Below are positions 25,641 to 36,770 of a stretch of 64,000 bases of DNA, piece after piece. The stretch comes from Saxidomus purpurata (lineage: Eukaryota > Mollusca > Bivalvia > Venerida > Veneridae), in contig JAFMSR010000019.1 of assembly GCA_022818135.1 (NCBI GenBank), positions 34,044,362 through 34,108,361 of the forward strand, read 5' to 3'. Made by a program: the position numbers and the translations under genes. Position 1 is the stretch's first letter, and each line of letters starts with the position of its first letter. The notes under the pieces were generated by a model that was not told the DNA's origin, did no database searches, and was given only the letters and a program-made list of their open reading frames with translations.

Positions 25641-25997
25641 ACTATTGACTTCTTTGCCTTTATTGCTATATGTATTTTGTTTGGTCTGTGTGTTGAAAAT
25701 TAAACTTTAATATTTGTAACTATGACAATGAGATTAAATAGTAAATTAGGCTGTATATTATCTAATCACCTGAGTGTATAAATTCTGAAAGCACAAACCT
25801 TTTAGTCAAGAAATAAATGAGAAATTTCACAATTAATATCTGTCGTATTTCTATGAGAAGTTATAAAGTCGAAGGATTCGTAATGAAATGACCAACATCA
25901 GTGAATTGCAAGTTTATTTTGGCGTGTTCTAAAACTGACTGGCTGTAAATTCTCAAAAAAGCATGCATGAACACAGAATCTTCATCCAGTTCATATT

Positions 25998-26003
25998 TTT
26001 ATT
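25998..26003 (-). terminator. Polyadenylation signal for C1q gene 1
   Basis: TTTATT on the plus strand is AATAAA on the minus strand, about 55 bp after the stop codon at 26056, a normal spacing for a short 3' UTR. Confidence 0.55.
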
Positions 26004-26055
26004 CATATCAAATGTTGAACAATATTTGCACGTTTGGCCAACAAATCACGAATAG

Positions 26056-27587
26056 TTAGTTAGCTCCGACGAGATGACCGGAGAATGAGGACCAGTTATT
26101 CCCGTCCACCTCTTCCGCAGTAGAATACGAGTATTCGTTCTGAACCCATACTTGGTCTCCGAGCTGTAGCTGAGCGGTTACTGCAATTGTTGTGGTCACA
26201 TAATTAGAAGTACTGTCGTCGGCTAATGCGTGCCCAATCCACTGTCCATTTTTCAAAAGCTGGACGCTTGCAGAGTGATTTGGAATACTAGTCAGCGTTA
26301 CGAAGAAAACGTAAACTCCACTTAATGGTGCCGTAAAATGACCGTGAAAGGGGTTGTATCCATTTCCAATATTTGTTATCACGTGGTCAAATACTATCTG
26401 TTGGTGTTGGCCCAGATTTGTGATGGTTTTTGACAATGTTGCTGTGAAGGCTACAGGCCATGTATGATTAGCTGAAATGAGGATTAAGAATCGATTTATA
26501 TTTTATATAATTTGGTGGAATGCAAACTTTCAAGCCTCGGGAGATACTAAATTGTCAATTATATTCATGACATATTTTTGCGCATGAGCAGAGCAAATTT
26601 CCGTGCAGTTGGTGCTAAATTCCTGGTATCAGGCACACTTTACTGTGCTATAACTACAGTTACTGTATCAGATACACTTTACTGTGCTATAACTACGTTA
26701 TCAGGTAAACTTTACCGTGCTATAATTACGTTATCAGGTACACTTTACTTTGCTATAACAACGTTATCATGTACAGTTTTCCATCTGAAAATGAGGTGGC
26801 TTGTTCTTTAACGGCTGAAATTATAGGTGGTGTGGTGTGGTGGCCGAGTGGTTAACGCTCTGGACTATCAATCCGGAGATCGGTTCGATTCTCGGCCGGA
26901 GCACTGGAAATTTCAGAAACGCTTTTCAGTGTTTCCCACCTATCTGAGATGAACCCAGAGGTAGTCTCGCGTGTATCGGTGCTATACACCGCGCATGTAA
27001 ACGAACCAAGGGTCTATGCGTAAAAGAGCTAGGGTCTGGTATCCGGACTCCCTTGTATCTGCTTCTGTCTCTAAAATAAAGGAACACAATGGAAATAAGA
27101 GCTTGCTTGTGTTATCCTTGGTACTTAGTACTGAAAAAATATATACATACATACGAAAAAACTGATTAATATTTGAGGTTTCTTGTAGGGACTAATGTTT
27201 AGATTTAAGACAATCTTTACAATATTTGTTTTCATCGAAATACGACAGTTATCAATTGTGATTTTTTCTATCGTACTATCAAAAAAGAGTTAACGGATAC
27301 CAAACTCGGTCTATTTCTGCCAATAGCATGGTGTAAGACAAAAAATGGAGTAACGCATTGGGACAATTGGAGGCGAATGGTTTATTTTGCATTTACTTTA
27401 CCTATAAGAAAAGTATAAAGCACCCACCTTTCTGATTCTGCAACGCCAACACGGTCTGCTGCAACTGCTCTACCTTCTGTGTCAGCACCTGCACTTTCTC
27501 TTCCACTGTAGTCTCTAGTTGAGTATCCAATAATCCTCTGGTATGACCAAAAAGAAAAAATAGCAGGACTGCATGATATGGCTTCAT
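26056..27587 (-). CDS. Secreted C1q-domain protein (C1q gene 1)
   Basis: Two exons: 27587-27428 and 26471-26056. The donor is AAAG|GTGGGT, the acceptor ATTTCAG|CTAAT, and both sides are phase 1, giving 191 residues. The start MKPYHAVLLFFLFGHTRG is a good signal peptide; in-frame ATGs at 27602 and 27635 are possible alternatives. A heptad-like coiled coil (EEKVQVLTQKVEQLQQ) follows, then a C1q domain from VAFTATLS to the C-terminal SFSGHLVGAN, with the FTAPLSGVYVFFV core. There is no Gly-X-Y collagen region, so it fits the short secreted C1q class expanded in bivalves, usually linked to pattern recognition. Its paralogue lies 2.4 kb away on the same strand. The intron holds a tandem repeat and a SINE. 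Confidence 0.92.
26635..26776 (+). repeat. ~34-bp tandem repeat in the C1q gene 1 intron
   Basis: About four degenerate units of CACTTTACTGTGCTATAAC plus TACGTTATCAGGTA lie in tandem. The frame at 26578-26811 only reads this repeat. Confidence 0.8.
26831..27085 (+). mobile_element. tRNA-derived SINE, family 1 copy 1
   Basis: A-box TGGCCGAGTGG (26841-26851) and B-box GGTTCGATTCT (26882-26892) resemble a Ser/Leu-type tRNA head. The body contains CGCTTTTCAGTGTTTCCCAC and GTGTATCGGTGCTATACA. A second copy with the same body is at 45690-45945. It lies in the intron of C1q gene 1. Confidence 0.85.
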
Positions 27588-27811
27588 GTTGCCTAATGAC
27601 ATTTTTAGATGTTTAACTTGTTTAAAGAATACCATTGGAAACTAGCAGATAAAGATAAAATATTATGGTAGCTACGACACTCGCTAAGTTTTATGACACA
27701 GTTTCATCTTACGGAAGTGAACGGTTTTAGTTTCAGCAAGTAAAATGTATGTATACAATGTACTATGTTTTGTATTCATTTATTGCGGTTAAACACTACT
27801 GTATTCTCTCC

Positions 27812-28040
27812 CTTGGTCTAGTGGTTTAGGCATCCGCATTGGGAACGGGAGGTCAAAGGTTCGAATCCCAGCAGGGGTCAATTTCTGATATGGCCGGTTG
27901 GTGAGCCCTAGCTAGTTAAATAATGGTTAACGTATGCCTGCCTACCTGTCTGGTGCCTGGCATTAAAAGGATAGGATTCGGGAGCTAAATAGTGTGTCAA
28001 TAGAAAGAAATGGCTGGCCCTTAAAGTAGGGGTGACATGA
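27812..28040 (+). mobile_element. tRNA-derived SINE, family 2
   Basis: A-box TGGTCTAGTGG (27814-27824) and a perfect B-box GGTTCGAATCC (27858-27868) are followed by an unrelated body (GGTGCCTGGCATTAAAAGG). It sits about 225 bp upstream of the C1q gene 1 start. The head is not a clean cloverleaf, so I do not call a tRNA gene. Confidence 0.75.
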
Positions 28041-28310
28041 TAGAAACAAACACTCACTACTTAATATTCTTCCAAGACATTAAAGATTTCCTTTCGACAA
28101 CCGATGAAACCATATCCGGGTATAAAGCTGACATGCTGAAACTGTTAATTCAAAATAGACTTGTTATATTCGTGATCGTTTAAGCTAGAATCTTTAAAAT
28201 ACCACTATATGATTTTTTATATAAGGAAACGATAGATCCTCCGTGTAAATGTGTAAGCTATCTCCAAATATTCATATCTACTTTTATTTTGTTAAAGATA
28301 CCGTATACTC

Positions 28311-28476
28311 CCTATATAACGACTCCATATATAGCGAAATCCGGATATAAGAATCAATTTTTTTTCGGCCCGAATTTCAAATTGTTTCTTCTTTATAAAA
28401 TGCGAGCATATTATATGAATATAACATACTCCAGATAACAGGAACAAATTTAAATGACCCCAATGAGTGTTCACTG
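28311..28476. mobile_element. TA-flanked pogo-like MITE (CAGTAAACTCCG family), copy 1
   Basis: Ends CCGTATACTCC and TTCACTG beside TA, with internal TATATAACGACTCC and ATAGCGAAATCCGGATATAAG. It is diverged from the family consensus. Confidence 0.65.
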
Positions 28477-28622
28477 TAAGTCTTTATAAAGTGTTGTTTT
28501 TAAAAAAAAAATAGAACCAGTAATAGTGTCTATGAGTACAACATAAAAGACGCCACTATCTTTTACTACAATGTCTCATCCGCCTCCAATTTCTGATCAG
28601 GGACAACCTACTATATTGTATA

Positions 28623-28808
28623 CAGTAAACTCCGTTTATAACGAACTCATTGGCACCACTTAAAGTTGTGCCTTATAGCCGGAGTTTGTTATATCCACAA
28701 AACAATTTCATATGAAATAAAGAAAGAAATAAAACTCTGGCGGAGAAAATATGTTCCTTATATCCGGAATTTCGCTATATCCGGAGTCGTTATATACGGA
28801 GTTTACTG
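28623..28808. mobile_element. TA-flanked pogo-like MITE, copy 2
   Basis: CAGTAAACTCCGTTTATAAC and the right end TATACGGAGTTTACTG are inverted repeats, with TA at 28621-28622 and 28809-28810. The TA target and CAGT...ACTG ends match pogo/Tigger-like elements (family knowledge). Confidence 0.82.
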
Positions 28809-29165
28809 TATATTGAAAAGTGATATTGCTTTTTACATTTTTACATCACAGACTGGAACGATGTCGCAAAGTTTGAAAAATGGTCTTCAAGTTTTATATG
28901 TGTTTTGATAGTGACTTATATCCATTATATAACCGTAAAACATTGAAACAAACGCTTTTTTTATAATGATTTAATATAAGATCACATAGTTTTCCGTTAA
29001 ATGACGTTAAATGTTTAATTATTTGTACTAAATATGTTAAATTGAAATTGTTAAATATAAGGGTATCAAAAGTAAGGATACATTTTGATTTTTTATCTGA
29101 TCGCTCGTTGTCAAAGGGATGCTATTCAATCAGACATGTATCATCAATAAACCAAGATCTATTAA

Positions 29166-29487
29166 AGTCCCGGGATCTTTTTGAATTGACTGATATAGTA
29201 AAGTAAATTTACTGACAAGATAATGATAGAACCATGTTCTATTCACTCTAAACAATGTTGACATATGCCTTTCTTTCGTATTCAAGTCGTTTCGTCATGA
29301 GAAATAGTTGTCAGAAAGCATTTTTTCTGCAATATCATTGAAAAATACTGCGCTATATTTCTAACATGTACTGTTCGATACGAAAAGCAAAGTTATGAAT
29401 GTTTTTGGTACAAATAAAGGTTATTTCTGCCGGTAAGACATCTTTCTTGGTAAAATAAGAGCTACTTGTAATTGTGCTCCTGGGACT
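29166..29487 (-). mobile_element. TTAA-flanked MITE (AGTCCCAGGATC ends), copy 2
   Basis: Same family as 22021-22352 in reverse orientation: AGTCCCGGGATCTTTTT to CTCCTGGGACT, with TTAA at 29162-29165 and 29488-29491. Internal ATGATAGAACCATGTTCTAT and CAATATCATTGAAAAATACT pair with the first copy. Confidence 0.82.
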
Positions 29488-29969
29488 TTAAAATTCTTGA
29501 ATTGGAATAAATTCTCACGCGAAAGCAGCAATGTACATTATAAAATATATCCATTTTGATCAAAACATCACCGCCGAGGAAATACAGAAGACACTGTATG
29601 CCACACAACTGTCCCAAGCTAGATAGAAAAACTGAAGAAAGTGACAGTCACAATCATGAAACAGTAAAAACAAATTGATATGTTATATAATTTACATATA
29701 GGCTACTGTTAAAGTCGTTTATATGTTTATATTTTCGCTACTTTTCGCTTGAAAGTTGACATTCACCGAACTCGCTAAAATAGCAAACAAACACTAAAGT
29801 ATATATGAAATAGTGCTCGCTCGCGAATTAAAAAACTCGCGAATAGATAGAAAATTAGATAATCGCGTAATTAACCACTCGCGGATATATAGATTTTTTT
29901 AGATTTATGTAAAAGTCTTTACAGTATTGCTATCAATGATAATAGAAATAGTCGCAAAACACCCCACAG

Positions 29970-31171
29970 TTAGTTAGCACCGATAAGATGGCCTGAGAAG
30001 AAAGACCAGTTACCGCCGTCTAATTCTTCCACAGTAGAAAAGGCATCTTCGTTCTGAACCCAGACATGATCACCCTGTTGTAACTGAACAGTGATCGCGA
30101 TTGTCGATGTCACGTAAAGACCTCCGTCGCTACTACTGCCGTGTGCTAATGCACTTCCGATCCACTTTCCATTCTTTAGCTGAATACTGGCAGAGTGGCC
30201 GGGAATATTTGTTAACATAACAAAGAAAACGTAGACACCTTTTACTGGCGCAGTGAAATGACCATGAAATGCACTGTATGCGTTACCCACATTTGTGATC
30301 ACATTGTCAAACACAATTTGCTGATGTGTCCCCATGTTTGTGATGGTTTTTGATAAACCTGCTGTAAAGGCTATTGGCCCTGTCTGTGTTGCTGAAATGA
30401 AATTCCAGAATGAATAATAAAATAATAAAAACTCTGTTTTGTGATGTCCTCATATCACATATACATGTACCTGTAGTATGTTTAAGTCACTCTCTATTTA
30501 CATAAATCTTCAATTAAGTTTAAGGTAAAGAGTCTTATTTGCTTTTGTTAGTAAGCTGTAAAGCTGCTCGCTCTCAGATTTTGATGAAAACAAAAGTTCT
30601 CCAAACGTTCTGAAAATATCGTATTTTCAAACGAATAGTCAAATAAAAACTAAAACCTGTATCGACTTTCAATCAAACTGTCTGAAAATAACAAATAATA
30701 ACCTGCCATAACTTTCAATGGATTTTTGCCAATTGCTACCTAGATCTTTACGATTGTTGTTGATTCTAGCCATTACTTTTACATTTTATGTTTTATATAT
30801 ATCACTTTTGGATCTATTTTTTTTACCGGAAACTTTGAGCGAGCAGCTTTAACTCTTACGTTATCCATATCAAGTTACAGGACAAAACTGTTACATGTAC
30901 TGTGAACCACTTTCTTATTCCTTCATCTGTGGAAAAAATCCCTGAAAAAACAACATTTATTTAGAAGTAGCTACTGAAATAGCAAAAAATCACATACCAT
31001 TAACTTGACTTTGCCGCACAGAAACTTGTTGTTGTAACTGTTCGATCTCCTGTGATAATGTTTGAAACCTTGCCTCTACCGTGTAACCCTCATTACTCTC
31101 CAGCAACCCTTTAGTATGACCAAAAAAAGCATGAAGAGAACGACGCTATATAAAATAATTCGGTTGCCCAT
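29970..31171 (-). pseudogene. C1q-domain gene 2, one-base frameshift in the signal-peptide exon
   Basis: Exon 1 (31171-30998) and exon 2 (30391-29970) are joined by donor AATG|GTATGTG and acceptor TTTCAG|CAACA. Exon 2 encodes a full C1q domain (IAFTAGLSKT to SGHLIGAN) and needs phase 1. Exon 1 as given is 174 nt, a multiple of three, so it is out of phase by one base. The break is at a run of seven A (31122-31128; T on the coding strand). Upstream of it the frame reads MGNRIILYSVVLFM; downstream the paralogous FFGHTKGLLES and coiled coil appear in another frame. An eighth base would give a good signal peptide like that of gene 1. It is either a consensus homopolymer error or a real, recent inactivation. 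Confidence 0.85.
30561..30849. mobile_element. TA-flanked MITE (AAGCTGCTCGCTC ends)
   Basis: AAGCTGCTCGCTCTCAG and TTTGAGCGAGCAGCTT are inverted repeats, with TA at 30559-30560 and 30850-30851. It fills about half of the C1q gene 2 intron. Relatives lie at 7604-7885, 38430-38798 and 49004-49120. Confidence 0.82.
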
Positions 31172-32381
31172 TTTGTAGGTATACATTTTAGTAATAATAT
31201 TTTGATCACATGCTTCAGTAACAATTACACAGTGTTATCTAATCATTGTTATGATACAGTCCAATCGCTGACTTAATAGATAAAAGGTTTAACTCAAATA
31301 CATTGTACATGTAATACAGCTAAGATTACAAATTATGGTACTTGTAAAACTTATTCAATGTTAATGTTTGTATAACGTTACTTTTGTAAAATGCCAGTTG
31401 ATATAACGTCGAAACTTTACCATAGCTTTGCTATCAGTAACGGCATACTGTATTGTAGAATGCCAGTTGATAAAACTTCGAAACTTTACCATAGCTTTGC
31501 TTTGGTAACATCAAAGGTTTAGCCATCTTCTTGTAGGGATATGCTTTTTATATTCTAGAAGTTGTTTTACAAACTAGCTCGCTTTCCGTGGATAGTTGAT
31601 TCTCAGTGTGAGTCAGGCACCATTTCCTTCCCTTTGATGCAATTAATCCAGAGGGAAAATGTCCCACGCTTGCCCTTACATTTGTTGAAATAGTGAGGGT
31701 AGGGGGAAACTAGCTTACTTCTCTTATTAAAATTTCTCACTCATATAGAAGAGGGGCTACGATAACCAATTGATTGAATTGCATAAAAAAACTATCATGT
31801 AGCTCTAGTATTTCTTCCAGAACATTCTACATACAATCGTTTTAAAGCAGTTTAATACCAGGTATAGATCAACTTTGGTTGGGAACTAACTTGATTCGTA
31901 ATAAACAAGTACATTGTTTTTATATGTTTGCAGGTAGGCAACCAATCAAGCACCAACTTTTTTCTGAAACGTTTTCGCTTGTTTACGGTTTTGCTTATTA
32001 CAATTTCTGGATGTGTCATTTTTGAGTTTTTGTATTTTGAAAAATCTGCAGAAAATATAAAAGAAAGATTGTTATTGAGGTATAAAATAACAGTTTAACA
32101 CTAGTTTGAAGAGACTGTAGAGATACATTTGTACTTTTTACTTTGTTTCAGTAAAAATATTGCCATTTTAAGTAAAACATATTTACTGGATCATGAAAGC
32201 CGATTTTTCCGTTTGCCACCTCATATAGCATTCCTTATATGGCATTGTTTGAATTATCTTATCAACTGATGTCTTATTCATGAACTGGAACAAGAAACAA
32301 TTCATTAATCCATATTTGGCATACGTCTGTATTTCAGTGCAAAACAAGTCAGAGATAATGTCAAAACTATAGACGATAAAC
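31172..32381. promoter_or_regulatory. Divergent intergenic region between C1q genes 2 and 3
   Basis: The two start codons face away from each other across 1.2 kb, so both promoters must lie here. A 42-bp direct duplication (ATGCCAGTTGATATAACGTC at 31390, repeated at 31460) includes ACTTTACCATAGCTTTGCT. No TATA box stands out. Confidence 0.5.
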
Positions 32382-34231
32382 ATGGTAAAACTAACAATTT
32401 TGTCTTTTTCATGCATAATTTTATGCAGTTTTTACTCTTCCTTGGGCTGTGACGAACATATACTAAAATATATTGTAAATCGGGTAGAATCGCTAGAGAG
32501 TTCAAACAAGATACTGATTCAAAATGGTAGGTATAATTTCTCCTTCATGCTTCTTTTACAGATATATACGTGATGTTATAATGCCATTTGTTACAGCAAG
32601 GAGATATACAAAATGTAATGTGGGCTCTATCGGTTGAGGAAAGGATAACACTGTTTTCTGAAATAATACTGCCAATTACTTTTTCAAGACACAAGCCAGG
32701 ATTCGAACCTGAACCTTGCGGCGACATCGCGTAGCAATGCAAAGTAAGAACGCCTTTAACTACTCGATAATTTCTCCGAAATGGCTTTCTATAAACTAGA
32801 AGCGGACATGGACAATAATAGATTCTTACGCACTTCCGTTGTAACGTGAATTCTGATTGGCCGCGTCTATTGAAATTGCGGACATACGGCACACATGGAT
32901 TTGATATTAAGTCTTTTGTTTGGATATTTGCGACAGTGTTATATTATACGGTATGTATAGTCGAACATTTTAAAAAAACATGACCAATCAGAAGTGACGT
33001 TACAACAGAAGTTCGTAAGAATAAGCTTTAATTGCAGACATTAAACAACAACAACTCATCGAACGACAACAGAAAGAGATCCGACAGCTCGAGGAAAAAC
33101 TAGAATCAAAGCAGGCCAAAACCAGCAATTGGGAACACGTCATAAAGCATGATTCTGAACATTCGTCACAAAATAACTACCGGGAACCAGTCATAAAGCA
33201 ACATTCCGAACATTCGACACACCGGGAACCAGTCAAATACATGTACCAACATTCCGAACATTTGTCACACCGGCAACCAGTCAAAAAGCAACTTCCCGAA
33301 CATTCAAGGACAAGTCCCAATCGTGATCAAGTCGTAAAGGATGTTATAAACGGCTACCCTTATAACTACAATGACTATAGTGGGGCAGAAGAAATCTTAA
33401 AAAAAAATCCCATCCCAATAGAGGATCACCGTGGAGACACAGTTAGATTACTACCCAATCACTTGGATATTCACAATGGTAAAATGGTCCAAACGTACTC
33501 ATCTAATAAATTAAACAGCATCGTTTAGCAATTTCGGTACACACAAACAACTGCTCTCACGGTTTCATTAATTAATGAAATTTGTTTTGCCCGTAAAATT
33601 GGATATGGTATTTAAGTCCCTATTGAAAAACTTAATCAACTGCCATTGAAATATTGAAGTTACTACATCAGGACAATGCTATGTTTCCTATCGAAAATCA
33701 CCAATGATTAACAGTCTTGGACAGTAAAATATCTTGAATACACCTTCACTATTTTACCTTCTATTTATTTCAGGCAAGCTTAGAAGTCTTCGTGCGACAC
33801 AACATGCCTCCGATGTTATAGCTTTCCACGCTACAATTAACCGTGGTGAAATTTCTCATTTAGGAAATGGTGACATGATTGTATTTGATAATGTAGTACT
33901 GAACGTAGGTGCAGGTTATCACTCGAGTACCGGCATTTTTATTGCTCCAAAGTCTGGAATATACGTGTTCTCAGTGTCTATCTTAAGCTACTATGGGCTT
34001 GCTGCAAATTTGGAGAGAAATGGCATAATAGTCGCCAGTGTATTCTGTAAAGGCCATTTGACACCGGATGTTGGAAATGCTGCTGTCCAAGGGTCCGTTA
34101 CAGTTGTGACAGAAATCAAGGCTGGTGACGAGATGTTCGTTAAAATGAACGAACGTGGCACAAGTTATGAAACAAGTCTATATGGAGATCATTACACGAG
34201 TTTCATGGGAATTTTGCTTGTATCTTTGTAA
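32382..34231 (+). CDS. Secreted C1q-domain protein with a long His/Glu-rich linker (C1q gene 3)
   Basis: Three exons: 32382-32526, 33038-33478 and 33774-34231, total 1044 nt (347 residues). Donors are AATG|GTAGGT and AATG|GTAAAA, acceptors TTGCAG|ACATT and TTTCAG|GCAAG, all phase 1. Exon 1 encodes a signal peptide (MVKLTILSFSCIILCSFYSS) and a short coil. Exon 2 encodes a glutamine/charged coil (IKQQQLIERQQKEIRQLEEK) and about four imperfect copies of an HSEHS.HREPVK motif. Exon 3 carries the C1q domain (residues about 205-347), from VIAFHATI through FIAPKSGIYVFSV to GILLVSL. It is much more diverged from genes 1 and 2 than they are from each other, and lies head-to-head with gene 2. Reading past the exon 2 donor gives the stop at 33528. 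Confidence 0.88.
32690..32795 (-). mobile_element. tRNA-derived SINE fragment (minus strand)
   Basis: A perfect B-box, GGTTCGAATCC on the minus strand (32709-32699), is preceded by a tRNA-like GAGTAGTTAAAGGCGTTC. It lies in intron 1 of C1q gene 3. Confidence 0.6.
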
Positions 34232-34505
34232 ATCTTGATTAATTTACAAATCACATGTAATACTTAGCGTTCTACTGTTTTTATTTTATGTCGAACATAT
34301 CAGCTCAGCACTCGACCAGTTTTAAATTTGGACGTAAATATTTAGATTTTGCTTCACTTGTATATTATTCTAATGTCGGTGACAAAAAAGTTTTATGGTT
34401 TTCTGTTTCAAGTAAATAGTTTCAATTATTGTTTCGCTGTATAACTTCCAAATATACATATATTCATTACATGAATTTATACTGGCACATTTTAATTTCA
34501 CTATA

Positions 34506-34686
34506 ATGAACTCTGTATATAACGACTCCGGATATAGCGAAATTCTGGATATAAGGAAAAACATTTCTCTGTCCGAGTTTTTGCTTTCTATGGTTTACAT
34601 GGAAATGGTATACGGATAATACAAAGTCTGGACATAAGGAACACATTTAAATGGTCCCAAGGAGTTCGTTAAAACGGACTTTACTG
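34506..34686. mobile_element. TA-flanked pogo-like MITE, copy 3
   Basis: Contains TATATAACGACTCCGGATAT, ATAGCGAAATTCTGGATAT and the right end CGGACTTTACTG next to TA. The left end is worn. Confidence 0.65.
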
Positions 34687-34728
34687 TATTCGATTTACAG
34701 CGAGCATCTTTTACACATCGTACTAATA

Positions 34729-34909
34729 CAGTAAACTCCGTATAAAACGGCATCTAATATAGCGAAATTCCGGATATAAGGAACACATTTCTTAGGCACC
34801 GATTTTCATCTTTTTTAAATGTGAAAATGCTATATGTATATAACATACTCCGGATATATGGAACAAATTTAAATGGTCTAAAAGAGTTCGTTATATTCGA
34901 AGTTTACTG
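34729..34909. mobile_element. TA-flanked pogo-like MITE, copy 4
   Basis: CAGTAAACTCCGTATAAAAC on the left and TTCGAAGTTTACTG on the right, with TA on both sides. It lies 43 bp from copy 3. Confidence 0.78.
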
Positions 34910-35040
34910 TATAATAGATATAGACAGAAAAAAGGTCAAATTTGATAATACCGGATGACCCCTAATAGAAGAGTTTATAATTGTTAGGTGTAACCTGTAT
35001 ACGCTGGGTTTTCAAATACTTTTTGCACCATTGCATTGTT

Positions 35041-35380
35041 ACGAACGGGCGCGCGGTGAATGGTCACGTGATCGCTTCAATAATAAATGATGTGGCTGCC
35101 GATATAAAGACAGACTGCATATTCAACCGCCGCCATTGATGACTTTCCCGGGAACGATGTTTATGTATATACTCAAATGTACCTCGGCTCAACGCCGTTT
35201 ATCTTTTAAAAAAGAAATTTCTTGTTTATATTAAACTGATATACAGAACAACATTTAGTCACTGGTGTGTTTGTGAATTTGTGTCTATGCCAGTCATTCT
35301 GAGATACACAACAAAGTAGAAATCTATCTAGGCGTTCCTGTGGACATATCTAGTTACCAGGGTCAAGAGGAGATACGCTG
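35041..35380 (+). promoter_or_regulatory. Candidate promoter and non-coding first exon
   Basis: A GC-richer island holds GGTCACGTGATC (E-box) and GATATAAAGA (35101-35110, TATA-like), and 270 bp on a strong splice donor GCTG|GTAAGTAT (35381). The interval has no convincing coding frame. This could be the 5' exon of a plus-strand transcript whose coding part I cannot place; chance is also possible. Confidence 0.25.
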
Positions 35381-35740
35381 GTAAGTATATTGTGAGTCTG
35401 TAGGCACTATTTTTCTCTGAAAATAAACAACAATATGGGACAATTCAATTTAAACGTATGTATACACAATACATGATGGAAAACTTACAAATATATATCA
35501 CCGGTGCCTTGTAGTTTTACCTTTGATTGAATTACTCACTTAACACTACTCAAGTTCAGTTTCAAAACATACCACAAACCAACTTTGCTGAGATTTATTC
35601 GTGCTGGAAAGGCCGTACTTCCTGTTAAAATGCCGTCCTTTGCTTTACCCATGCATCACAACCTTAACCATCCTACTCGAAAATGCCAAGCCTTTTCTCA
35701 TAAGAAGGTAGATATGATAATAAACCTTACAGAGTAGGAG

Positions 35741-36566
35741 TATTAAAGAGGCACTCTATAAAATGATGTCAAATAAAAGAGGCACTCTATAAAAATGGTG
35801 TCAAATAAAAGAGGCACTCCATAAAAATGGTGTCAAATAAAAGAGGCACTCCATAAAAATGGTGTCAAATAAAAGAGGCACTCTATAAAAGTGGTGTCAA
35901 ATAAAAGAGGCACTCTATAAAAATGGTGTCAAATAAAAGAGGCACTCCATAAAAATGGTGTCAAATAAAAGAGGCACTCCATAAAAATGGTGTCAAATAA
36001 AAGAGGCACTCTATAAAAATGGTGTCAAATAAAAGAGGCACTCTATAAAAATGGTGTCAAATAAAAGAGGCACTCCATAAAAATGGTGTCAAATAAAAGA
36101 GGCACTCTATAAAAATGGTGTCAAATAAAAGAGGCACTCTATAAAAATGGTGTCAAATAAAAGAGGCACTCCATAAAAATGGTGTCAAATAAAAGAGGCA
36201 CTCCATAAAATGGTGTCAAATAAAAGAGGCACTCTATAAAAATGGTGTCAAATAAAAGAGGCACTCCATAAAAATGGTGTCAAATAAAAGAGGCACTCCA
36301 TAAAAATGGTGTCAAATAAAAGAGGCACTCTATAAAAATGGTGTCAAATAAAAGAGGTACTCCATAAAAATGGTGTCAAATAAAAGAGGCACTCCATAAA
36401 AATGGTGTCAAATAAAAGAGGCACTCCATAAAAATGGTGTCAAATAAAAGAGGCACTCTATAAAAATGGTGTCAAATAAAAGAGGCACTCCATAAAAATG
36501 GTGTCAAATAAAAGAGGCACTCTATAAAAATGGTGTCAAATAAAAGAGGCACTCCATAAAACTGTG
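35741..36566 (+). repeat. 32-bp satellite array, about 26 units
   Basis: Units of AATAAAAGAGGCACTCYATA plus AAAATGGTGTCA repeat with a strict 32-bp period and few variants (mainly C/T in ACTCYATA). The unit matches the left end of a TTAA-flanked MITE (42185: TTAAAGAAGCACTCTCTAAA then ACTGGTGTCAAATT). MITE interior sequence (ACTTCAAAAGCATAAATAAT) follows the last unit at 36577. Every unit carries AATAAA on the plus strand. Confidence 0.95.
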
Positions 36567-36770
36567 TAAAATGAAATGACTTCAAAAGCATAAATAATAG
36601 AATCTTTGCGAGTATTATGACTTTACCTGTCATCTTGTTATGTTGAATGAAAGAGCCATTAACTATTTGTAATACGTTATATTAGATCTAATAGAAAGTA
36701 TGGATGGTTAAACTTCTGACAGGAGAAATTAAGTATGAATGCTTCCGTTCTGCAAACGAAAGAGTGTTAA

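Noticed and set aside
27814..27868. Possible tRNA gene (good A- and B-box)
   Set aside because: No clean acceptor stem or cloverleaf, and a SINE body follows; the same applies to heads at 26841, 10636 and 32699.
33479..33528. Extension of C1q gene 3 exon 2 to the stop at 33528
   Set aside because: The AATG|GTAAAA donor in phase 1 joins exactly to the phase-1 acceptor of the C1q exon; reading through would lose the domain.
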